From: Tubiluchus corallicola
Taxonomy: Eukaryota > Priapulida > Priapulimorpha > Priapulimorphida > Tubiluchidae
Assembly (NCBI GenBank): GCA_030141605.1
Contig: JAQGDQ010000221.1
Location: 305,102-369,101, forward strand
DNA: 64,000 nucleotides
Direction of reading: 5' to 3'
The translations under genes were made by a program, and so were the position numbers. This document shows positions 26,001 to 38,000 of the stretch, piece by piece. The notes beneath the pieces were generated by a model. The model did not search any database and was not told where the DNA came from. It saw nothing but the letters and a program-made list of their open reading frames with translations. How positions within the stretch are numbered: the first letter of the stretch is position 1; each line of letters starts with the position of its first letter.

Positions 26001-29000
26001 CGCGGCTCAGTGAATCTACTAAGATTGGCAGCGGCGCCTTTTTGTCACGTGCGCGTCGCCGACAAATAGAAGGCGGTACCGTGATAACCATGATCATGAA
26101 CTGCAGTGTTAGTTTCATGACGTCATACCATGTAAAGCCCATTTTTTGTGACATCATGCGTTTAAACAGTACTGTAACACCTATGCATACATATTTGGGT
26201 ATTAGATGGCCAAAGAAAATTTCAAACAAAGATCTATACGAACAAATAAAAGAAGAACCTTGGACAAGAAAAATAAAAAGACGCCGTTTGAGATGGATTG
26301 GGCATATGCTTAGACTACCTGATGATAGTCCTGTGAAGATAGCTCTTCAACAAGCCATAGAACCAGCTAAAAAACCTACAGGAGGACAAATGTTAACACA
26401 TTTACATTTTGCACAGAAATATTTAAACACTTCAGCATTGATCTTTAGAAATAAATGTACTTGGGGCATTGCGGCGAGCAGGGAGTCCTGGCATAGGGAG
26501 GTGAGCAGAATCATGTCACTGGACGTGTGATTCATTGGATGATGATGATAATAACACCTATGCAAATGTGCTTGACGCGCAAGCGAAGATGCCTACCATT
26601 GCACAAACTGTGTTTAGTTTCTGACGTAAGCATTAGCTGTATTCGGTTGCAGCTAATTAACTTTCTAAGCTAATTATTCAAATAGAAACAATTATTTACT
26701 TTTATAGGCAAGAAAATGTATATTTTGGACAGTAAATTAAAATGAGAATGAGTCTAGACAATCGTCCGGTCTTCCTTTAATATGCTAGTTTTACTGTGCT
26801 AATGTATTGCAATGTATTGTGTTTATTTTATAATGCTTTTCTTAATTTCTTGTTTTCGATTCATAATAGTATTTTTATTTTTACTAAATACCAACCACAC
26901 GTGGATTGTAATGGAAATAACGTTATGTTTTTACATATCCAAGTAAAAAATAATTTGCTATTCTATTCCATTCTATTCTAAGTACCCTTAAAACTCCAAA
27001 GTCCAATAAATTAACAAATAAAATAGATTTTATTGTGTACTCAGTGGAAAAATTTAGTGCTCATAATGCTAAAATTTGCCGACTAATATACTGAGCTACT
27101 ATTTGTTTGTTTATTTATTTGTATACTTGTTTGCTTTGCCTGCACCCAATTTGTGTATGTTTTTCCAATGTGGCAGTAATTCAGTAATTATAAAAGTATA
27201 ATGGATTTTGACTTGTATAATGTCTCTGGAGTCGAAACTTATTATTGTTCAAAATTAAAGCTTCGCAATAAGGTTTTCACTTGTTTTTAAAAACGCTTTG
27301 CATCTTGTCCAATGGGGCTTTCATTAGATTTCGAAACGATGCACACAAATAATACAACTAAGTTTTTTGACCATTTCCATTACACTGGATAGTGCAAAAA
27401 GGGAAATTGTTTCCTCGGTATTGAAACGAAGACAAAGGTCGAAATATTTTGACTGCCCTTGGATATAACAACGTCAGGTTATTTTGCAGATGTGGAGAAA
27501 CCGTGTATGATCCCACTCAAGCTATTCTATTAGTCAAACATAATGGATCCAGAATGAAAGACATGATCATGATAATAAGGCTATCACCCCCCAGCACGAA
27601 AAGATGACGAATGATTGTAGTAAGATGAAATTATATTGATTTTAGTTTGTCGAGGCTAGAAATAATCACTTTCAACATATAAATAATTTTCTGAATTCAA
27701 ATATAAATTTCTTATATGTAATTTCAAAGAGAATAGTCACGGCTTTTCTAATACATAGTAACATGGAGACAAGGTAGTTTCAAATTGGCATATATTTCTG
27801 TTACAGTAGCGAAGAAGTCAATTCATGCAAAAGGCTAAAAACGCTCTGAGACTATTTTTATAAGAGACGTTTCCGCTGCGAAAACTGTAAGCGAAGTAAC
27901 GACACAATCACAGCAGCAATAAACGTCGTATATGAATAACAGTTTCTTTATTATAACGTTGGTTACAGTTCACAAATCCCCACACGCAAAAAATTAGTTC
28001 GTGAAGCGGATTAGGGTTAGGGTTAGGGTGGCGTTACGGTTAGCGTTAGAGTTAGGGCTAGGGCTCTAGAATATTTAAATTGCATGGGTAATTGTAAATT
28101 CCTTCCATAACGGTTCCCAAGATTATAGAATCTCCCTTATTATTAAAGTAGAACAAAACTTCCTTATTAATCTTTGGACTAAACATGAAGCAGTCGACTA
28201 GAGTCATAAACTAGTGTCTATATGTCTTCTTGGTCCCCGTAAGAATAACTGCCGACAGAATTTATTGTGAAAGCGATTGACAGAATCTGGAGGTTACATT
28301 CAGAGAGAATGCGGCTTACTACATACGGCTTAGTGCCTTCCACAATTCTTCAACAGTATTTGCATTAACCAGTCAGTTCGTCCACTTTTAAACTCGACAA
28401 GAATTTAAATATCCAGTCAACGATTATTGACGTAGGACTCAAGAAGGCGACTCCTGGATGAAGCTGAGAGGCGACTCTCATTAATTCAGCCGGTTAAACC
28501 GCGCGAGTCAGAAGTCATCCAGCAAATTAGAGAATTATTCAGGACTGGTCGGATCAATCACGTGTCAATAAACTGCAATCAGGGGATAAGTGATAGACAA
28601 GCCGTTGATTTAAACATCCAACACGACTACCAATCACGCTGTTAGCAGCCACTGTGGTTTGCGACAGATGATCGCTTCACAGGCACGTTCATATCGTCCA
28701 GCGTAGTGCCTGATCGACGGTTCTGGAGGCCAATAAGACGAAGTAAATTTCTGCAAGCAGCAAAGTGCAAATGAAAGGACAGAAACATACAAAACAAAGT
28801 TTAGTTTCATTACACTGCAATTTTAAAACGACTAGGCCTCGTTTACGATTTGGGCATTACGTTTTTGTGGTTCATAATCTGGCTCAAGGAAACACTCATA
28901 TGATTCACATGGCTCAAGTTGCCTGCCATGATTAACCGACGCGAGAAGCCGTTAGTACAACCCACATCAGCGGTAGTTCCTTCAAACCGGTTAAAACACC

Positions 29001-32000
29001 AGAAAAGATTTATCTTTCGTCCTGTATCAACGTCTTGTAGGAGACTTTCAGCTTAGTGTAGTGTATGGCAATCCCTTACCCATAATCTTATATTCTAAAT
29101 GAGTCATGGATTACGTGGGAGTGTAACTGCGTTTCTAGTAATCAAATAACTGCTAATTCTTATTCAAAGTCGTCTTCCAGAAACCTTCTTTGGCTCACTG
29201 GAAATTTGAACTCCTGCAACGGTGCACTTTGACCAGTAGCCTGGTAACCCAAGGTAGAATTTTTTTGTAAACCCTTTATCAGAGACATACTAGTAAGAAT
29301 GTTTGCACAAAGAGATTTGTACATACTTACCTGTAACTTCATGCTGCAAGGACAGGAGAGACTTGATCATAAACGTTTATGTAAACACTAGATACGTATT
29401 GCGGATACTTTACAGTCAGTGTTCATTTTTAAGTTTATTATTATCTTACTATAACACACTAGGCGCCCTGCAAGAGGAGTTTAGAGATTGCTACAAAAAC
29501 AAACTGACCAACTAAGAGACTGTAATTGCTAGTGTTGGATCCTCCAGCCAAGAAAAGGGAAATAAATGTGATAAATTTAACATTTATGGACGGTTTTAGT
29601 TTTATTGCCTTTTCAACCAGGAACACAAGAACCATAACACAAAAGTCAATTTGCTTTTGCAATAATAAATCATAGCGACAGTGTAGGCTATTCCATTTCT
29701 GACAATATCTGGCAGCCAAGGTGTCCTTGGCACAGCATAGAAAGTCAAAAGAAATGATCTTATTTAGTTACTCAAATAATTGCAAAGGCTGCAAAAAGCC
29801 AAAGCTTGAGGCAAAATGAACACAATTCATAATATGACAGATGTGACAGTACGGTCTAACTTTTGTCAGCAATACAGAACAGTGTTGTGCCCTATCTCGC
29901 TATTTCTAAATTCATGTAATCAAGTAGTACTATTGCATAAAACATTATATGCACGAAAAGCACAAAATTCACAGAGCGACTTTTTGAGTTATCAAAAATA
30001 ATAGTTAGTAGTGTGTCTAATGAGTATTTGAATGACAGTGACAAAACTCAGCTTGAATGCCCAACATTGCTGGCAGTCTAGATGTAGCCTAAGCGTTGAA
30101 TGCCACATAATTCTACTCACCCATCGGTTTTGTCAATGTCCGGATCGGAGATGATGAGCTCCCGAGCATGGCCGGCTTTCTCCGTCACTGCAATGCATAA
30201 GACAAAATTTTGAAAATTTGAGATGAAGCATCTACGACTAAGCGGTCTTCAAGATCCATTGTGTATTGAATCTTGTGTTTGTTATAAATGACAGTTCAAT
30301 AATAAATGCGGCTAGTTAAAGTCTCGCTTGTTTTTGTGGTTAGTCTTTAGACAAAGTTCATGATAAGTCATCCATCAAACGTTATTCTAAACTACTTTGT
30401 TCTGAAGTACTTACACACCAATGCCCAAATGGGAATGCTAGCTGTTGTTTAGAACATTAGGCAGAAATAATTAGAAACCAACCACATACAATATTCAGAA
30501 AATTGCCATTGAAAAGGTCTTTGAACATAGTCTATGGACTTATGAATTGTCGGTCTTTGTCTATCCTGAATGTGCGATGTTGTCTTCAACCGGATGTCAG
30601 AATTACTGTACCCGTGACCGGGGAAGAAATATGCCCCTTTGGGGCCCTTAGCCTAATCAAATTATGGGGCCCTCAGACGGAGCCACCTTCTAATTCGCAT
30701 GCCAGATGAGCAACATGATAAACAAACATGGACTGGGATCCCATGATTTACATTGACCCCACGATATCTCAAATAATGGGCCACAAGCAGAGGCCACTTT
30801 TTCAAAACTGGATCGTCAGTCTCTCAGGCCTCCTTTTTAAAAGTTGAAATTTTATTTTAAATTAAGTGAATTATTCAGCAGTGCAAAATAAAATATTATA
30901 GTCATTTTACAAAAAGTATACTTGAAAGTCTTTTAGAAGGGCCCCAGGCTGCAGCCTATACGGTAATTCCACCCAGCCCATCACAATCACAGGTCTATTC
31001 AATTTTATAGCTTCTAGGCCTATTTTCTAGTCTTAATATAGACAATACCTCAAAATTTTCAAATTTTGTTTCAATAAGACAGTACGAAGTGTCATAAAAT
31101 TTCACAGAGACAATTTTTAGCTTTTGGCAGGTAAAGGGTTTTCTTGTCCTTTAATGACACGGGTACCTACTACATTTTAATAAATGAAACTTTATTTTGA
31201 ATGGAACTTTTTAATAATCAGGACTTAAAAGAATTAACAAAACACAAAAAACACATCGCCTTAGTATTACTATTAGACAGAAAAAAGAAACTAATCTTCA
31301 CAATTCTCAAATATTAAAATCACTATATCTTACATTACTTATATGTTATATCAATAAGCTAGGTTGCTTTTCATTTTTCATTGTAAATTTCTTTATTAAG
31401 TCCTGATATTGGAGATATAAGTCATTGAAGTGCCCTCTGCAACTGCCAATTTACAATAACTGATCAAATACGTCTCTTGGACTACGCACACATAGTAATG
31501 AAACTCTGATCTATGATTTTAGTCAGGCAGAGGTCCTTACAGCTCTGGATAGCCAATGTACGTGCATTCTGCTGCCTATCACTAGAGTCAATATTAGATG
31601 AACAAATACATAAGCTAGCCAGCAAAATTATGCAGCTAAAGAGTTACTAGAGAAAATCGATACATCGAAGTGTATAGTTATCAAGAAACACGTATCAAAC
31701 AGAAAGCTCCCATACGTGGCAATTCTACCAAGGTCAAACGTGGAAGAAATGTGAGTCCTGGCTTCATGTATTTTTGCTTGTCCTGTTTTGCGATCATGGT
31801 GTGGTGTCTACTGGCCTCAAGTTTCAGGCTCATGTGACACCTAAGACCAGATTTCCTTAGACTCATTCATATAGTAATTTAGTTTGGAAACCAACAGTTT
31901 CAACATTTAACTCTGGCTGAGAAAAATGTAAGCCATTCATTAAGGCTTTCGACAGGTAGGTCACTTTAAACCATGCAGCTACTACAGTACGTTTACTTCA

Positions 32001-35000
32001 CAAAAGTGCTCAGCTTCTAAGCTATAATATTGGATTAAAAAAATAAGAGTTTGATCCTAGTTAATTATACGGATCGTCACACTGCAAACTAAGTCAACAG
32101 CCAGCAATCAACTACAGGCTAACTTGTGTTGAAGGCCGTAGCAGGAACTTATCTCATTATCAGGATTACCTACCATGATGAAACACTCAGCCAGACGAGC
32201 TGTCTTAGAAATATTTGAATGTGTATGCATCCTCTCTCAGTGTAGTACCAGCAAATCGAACAATACTTCAAAAGCGTGTTGCTCAAGAGCTGCTCGGTGG
32301 TAATAAAGTCGCAGGAAAATAACCACGGAAAATGTCACAATTTTAGCTAGGAAGAAGAAATAACAATTAATTTTGGCTAGGCTTAGGGTTCTTTTTCCTG
32401 TGACTTTTTACGTGTGACTTTTTACCTGTGACTTTTACCTGTGACTTTTTCTGTGACTTTTTTCCTGTGACCTTTTCTGTGACTTTTTACCTGTGACTTT
32501 TTACCTGTGACTTTTTACCTGTGACTTTTCACCTGTGACTTTTTACCTGTGACTTTTACCTGTGACTTTTCACCTGTGACTTTTTACCTGTGACTTTCTA
32601 CCTGTGACTTTTTACCTGGATTCGTTTTTGCCCAACAATCGAATGCAGTTTTTGTATTTGTACCACGGCATCCATTGCCGCCTCACTTTTTGCAAAACTC
32701 TAGCAATTTTTCTCTGGTCAGGTATGACATTTAAATCTATGGTGTAATACAAGATCTGGAAGAAGTTCATAAAAGCAATCACATCGAAACGATTTCCTTG
32801 GCAGTTCAACCATCCATTTACCACACAAGCCACAGCTTAAATTTTGCGATAGCCCGTGTGCAGTAGCTCATAATAGAACATAAAAAGCAACTCGTGTTTC
32901 TCAAAAGAATTTTAACTACTGGTCACGCAACAGTTTCAACAGAAATGAATGTTAGAAAAGACTGGTAAATGATCGTCAAAACCGAAAAAATATAGCCGTC
33001 AAAAATGACTTTCTGAATAGCCTATTTCTTGCAGATGTTTGCCTCCTTTTCAGAAGCACGAAGGAGACGAACTATCACTTTCAAACAGATTTGATTTTGA
33101 CGAAGTATAGCTGAATGAAAGGCAAGAAATGGAAAAGAGAAAAGCCGTGAGAAACGAATTCGAATGTCATTGGTCTGTAAAGGACAACTACAGCATTTCT
33201 ACAGCAGGCCTTCGTAGCCTGACTAATTAATGCGTTGTTGCGTTAACCCTTATAGGGCCACGATTTTTTACAACCGATTTTGGTAACGGGGGGGGGGGGT
33301 TAAACATTACCCCACCATAATTCGTAAATTACTTTTGATAAACCGCCGTGTTTCATTAGTAAACAGCAACAGCATAATTTGTGGTTATGCTGACCACCAT
33401 AGATTATATTATACCTCTGCTTAAAGACATTTGACTTACTAGTAATACGAAATTTAAATTCACTTAGTTAAGTTCCCTTATCTATGCTGGAATAACTGTA
33501 GACAACCGACATTGCTAGCGCGTGTGTAAAAATCATTGTTATTCTGAATTTATTGTGTAGTTCTACGTCAGCATACAGACGTCTGACACGTTGTTTTATC
33601 AGATACATCTCTAGTATAATGTATAGACAAGCGAAGTAAAGTTTCGACAATTTTAAAAAATCGACATATTGCATTTTCACTTTTATTTCGTGGTGAGACA
33701 ATGCGCCTAAAATAAATAACTGAAAGTATTTTGCGCACAAAACATATTTAGAAAAAGTCATAGAAAAGGTTTATTGGGATGCGTATGGTAAAAGGGTAAA
33801 ATGTAAAAAAACCGGTCTGGGGGTAATTTGTTACCCCCCGGTGACCCTATAAGGGTTAAAGTACTTAAATGCACAGGCCTTGCGTGTATGCTTCATCTAT
33901 GTACATAATTTTTCAATTTCTTAATTAGTTTTACCTACTAACTGTCATTTAACTTTTATCATTTGCTGTGTGCAACTAACTTAATGGCCGGTTTTATGTC
34001 TGAAATAAAATTGAAATTGAATAGAAACTGTAAGTAAAGGTCTTGAGTTCAAATCTCAATCGTGAAGAAGCAAAGACTTTGCCCCACCTTCTCTAAGTTC
34101 ATGGGTCTTCTAAAAAGAAACTTCAAAGTTCGGTGGCCAAGTATAAAATGTAGCTAAATGCCAATTTGTCTGCATCTGTTAGTATCACCACCATTGCCCA
34201 AATGCCATGCATCGTTTGAAGGACAAGACATCGTTTTAAAAACAAGGCTATTGCAGATCTTTTTCAGTAGTTTCAGCGACTTCGTACGTTCAAATGATCA
34301 CGTGAACAGAAAACGTATCAAACGATTTATTCTCTGACTGTGTTTATTTATTTATTTATCAAAAATATCCACAACGGTCATTACAGCATTACACATAAAA
34401 GTATTTAATAACATATTTATTATTACGTACACAAGACGCCAAGCTGCAAATGAGTCTAGGGCCAGTGTTAGTGACGAAGCACCTTGCCGCATCAGTCCTG
34501 CAATACTTAATAAGAAATTCATTAAATCTTGTTGAGTAATGTCTCACGTTAATAGATAATGGTTTAAAAAGAAAGCGGGAAGAAGTTTATGTTTGGTTTT
34601 GTAGATGTAAACAGCGGTATTCAGGCTTATTAGATCATTTAGCACTAGGATAGAATAATTCTTAAAAAGATTAAGACCTACATGTTCACGCTTGTTTAAA
34701 TTAGTTATCAATCTATTAGTTGTGAGATGTAAATGCTAATTTACTAATATACTTGCTAATTTAAGTAAGACAGTGATTCACTAAATATTATGTTCAGCAT
34801 TGCTTTAGTTAACTTGAATGGTTTTTATGTTATAGTGACTGCACCGTGGGTGTCCTGTGATGAGAATGAAAAGCAGAAATATAAATCATCTCCTCCGTCA
34901 TATTGCTTTTCTGCTGCTTTTACGTTTGGTTATTACAACATTATATTAATACAGTGCTGATTCCGCTAGACTGATGCTGCGAAAGGCAGTGATTGTTCCG

Positions 35001-38000
35001 CTCAGGATGATAAAATATAACTTGTCATTCTTAAGCTCAATATATATGTAAATGCCAAATTTATGATTGTAGGTACTCCAGATCACAAAGTATAACGATG
35101 TATTGAAAGCAAATGTTTTGTCAGTACTAACATTACGAAACGTTATGAGTTTCTTGCTACATGCAGGCTCACGGGTAGTAAAAATAACTTAGCTATGATT
35201 TATGTATGTACTTTTTTATGTACATACTTTTATTTTAAGCATGTACGTGTGGTCCAACATTCTATAAAATATAAAATGTAGAGACATAAATATGTATCTA
35301 ACTGTGTACATTAAAAAAATATAGTGTGAGACATTAAAAATATTAAACACAATCTTTCGAAGATCTATGTATGTGTTAGTTTATCTGTGTAGTAAATTTG
35401 TTTGTATATTCATATTTTTTATACAATTTGGAATCCCGCAAGCCAGAATTCAGCACTCTACGGCTGGTCCTACTCAGACTGAATGGTTGTGGCAAGACCG
35501 GAATCTAATTTATTGTCAAGGTTATTCTCTAGGATAAGCCGCTTAACTGGCTGAAGCATATGTAAACAGCCATAATCAGCATGGCAAACCAAGCCGTCCA
35601 GAGTGCAAATTGAAGCAGTTAGCCAATCCATTCGCTGATCAGCTTCGTGACCAGTCTTAACTTTGGTCTCCAACACTATATCATAATCGGTGAGGTATGG
35701 ACTCATTTTTAGAAAGCAAATAATTCGAGTAAAACTTGAAAACCTATAATAAACAGAATCTAAGCCCAATTTCTCTGGTGTCTAAATGGGCTAGGTAAGT
35801 TGCATAACTGAGGTAAATCCGTATTGTGCATTTACGAGTACATGTGGTGGGGGCACAATGCTTTTTTGCTAAAGAACAAGTATATCATTTTCAAAGCAAA
35901 CTTCCAAAACCCACTAATTGTGAAATTTGTGGCAATCTTTTTCACTCATAATGCTAATATCAGTAGTAAAAGGCATTTTATAATCACATAAGCACCCAGA
36001 TGTGCCGCTTGTGTTTGTATTGGATTTACTTAAGTGTCATTTCCTTATAATGGATTCTTTTGTTATCAAAGATCACTTGAGCTTAAGTCCAGTCCTGTGT
36101 TTCAGGTTTTAATTCACTTGATATGCCACACCTCAAAAAACTAACACTTAAATTCTTAAAGCCTAAAGATAAAAAAGAGTTCTCCAACATTTAGAATTAG
36201 CTTTAAGAGGTTTACCAACACTTTTTTCAAAGACAAAAAGAAAAAGAACGAATTATATATCCAATTACAAGTCTACACCATTAGTCTCAGTTCTAAGAAG
36301 AAGTAATTATCAAGCCTCTTTGCAAGTGGCAGACCAAGCAATTAGTCTCCACAGCTTTGCAACGGCTATATAATTGCAGTTAGGGGAAGCTTAGTGTGAA
36401 ACTAATCCAACTGGAAATTGCTGAAATCGACCAAATTGCAAAAAAACTGAATGATTTCGAAACAAAAGCATAAACACTTATGTAATTTAATGACTGTATG
36501 CTTATACTGATATATACTTAGGGTTACCATAAGTCCGGGTTTCCCCGGACACGTCCTCTTTTTGGGCCTTTATCCGGGCGTCCGGGCGGGTTTTAAAAAA
36601 AAACGGCAGTTTGTCCGGGTTTTGCCTCAGTCCGTAAGTATGACGGACATTGCCAACTGCAGAGGCGTACGACAGTACGAGACAAAGAAAAACTCGTTAA
36701 TTTTCAATACAAGATGTTGCTAACATCTCAAACTGCAATAACAACTCAAAGAGTCAACAAGAAGCAGGCGACTGACAGATGCAGTGTGTTAATGTTATTT
36801 GCAGCATAGCCATTTGGTATTGCTATTAGAATACATGTAGGCCCATTTGTATAATTTGCATTTTATTTTGCATTGTTTTAATAGACCCTAGACTAGTCAT
36901 TTTTGCCTACTTACAAGTGTGAAAAAAGTGTCCTCTTTTTAAACTCAGACAATATGGTAACCCAATATATACTCTATTATTCCATGCAATTATAAGGCTG
37001 CAAAAAGAGATTCAAAAATTGGATTTTCTCATTTTTTCACGTTTAACAAGAGAAACAACAAAATAATCAGAAAGCATCTAATAAACCCAGTAGCACACTT
37101 TCCTCCAAACCTGTTAGTCCTAATGTCGAGGGACATCCTCAAAAAATTATTTAATGATTCAGTAGGAAAAAATTTGGGGTATACTGATGATTCAATGTTC
37201 TTAAGACTTCCCTTTTCTTTCCATAAATTCCATGACAATGCTCGACAATCATAGTGGTGCCAAAAAGCCATAGCAGGACAGTGTCTAAGTATTTGCTGGA
37301 CTAACTGCTACGTTTATCTGTCTTCAGTGCAGATTTCCAGTCCAATGTTTGTAATGCATGACAGGCATTTGACGATAACGATAGTGAAGTTTCATAAATC
37401 TGCAAAGAGCAGATTAAGCCCATTAACTTGGTAGAAATTTGATTAAAACTCCATAAGCTTAATATTGTAACAAGCAAGCCATGAATTGTCAGATCACCAA
37501 CTATTTTTGGATGGACCCTACCATGATAGCAATCACAAAAGTCAGGGTGAAGTTCAAGTTTGTCATAGTGATCTTTCTCCTGATACTGTGGCACAGATAT
37601 CTTCCCCCCCCCCCCATGTGCCTGGGTCACAGTGACCTTGTAGATTTAATGCAGTAGATGAAAATAATGTGATACCCTAAGACATCAATATCAATGTGAG
37701 TTAGCTTGTGATGTCACCATGACTTTTTACCCTACCACGACTTGTCCTATCCCATGATTGATTGATTTTTCCATTAGTTGGTTGAACTTCCCCAAAATTT
37801 AGTTTAAAAAAATCCTGCAGCAAATCCTTGTGGGATTTTTTTATTAACTGTGGCCATTATTGTTGCCATTAAGAATTGTCTCCAACCTTGGCATAGCCAC
37901 AATCATGCACACGTATCTACCACATCAAGCTTATGATCCTTTAGCTAAAAGTATCAAGTCCCAACTTCTTCTTACTTCATATACTACTAGCTTTGTCTGA

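Larger units (their letters stand above)
25697..30120. other. CERK intron 4
   Basis: 4.4 kb. Contains the interrupted TIR element (25849-26776), the telomere-like array (28011) and AT-rich remainder. No coding exon was recognised in 29.1-30.0 kb despite several short frames. Confidence 0.5.

Noticed and set aside
30630-30990. Possible MITE with ggggccc-rich ends
   Set aside because: Proposed termini align over only about 10 bp and no target duplication is visible.
34030-34060. Second T-arm-like hairpin (TTGAG-TTCAAAT-CTCAA)
   Set aside because: Upstream sequence does not fold as a tRNA and there is no A box; likely chance or an old SINE remnant.
35470-35769. 99-codon minus-strand frame in CERK intron 3 as an extra exon
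   Set aside because: CERK exons 3 and 4 join in phase without it, and vertebrate CERK has nothing here.
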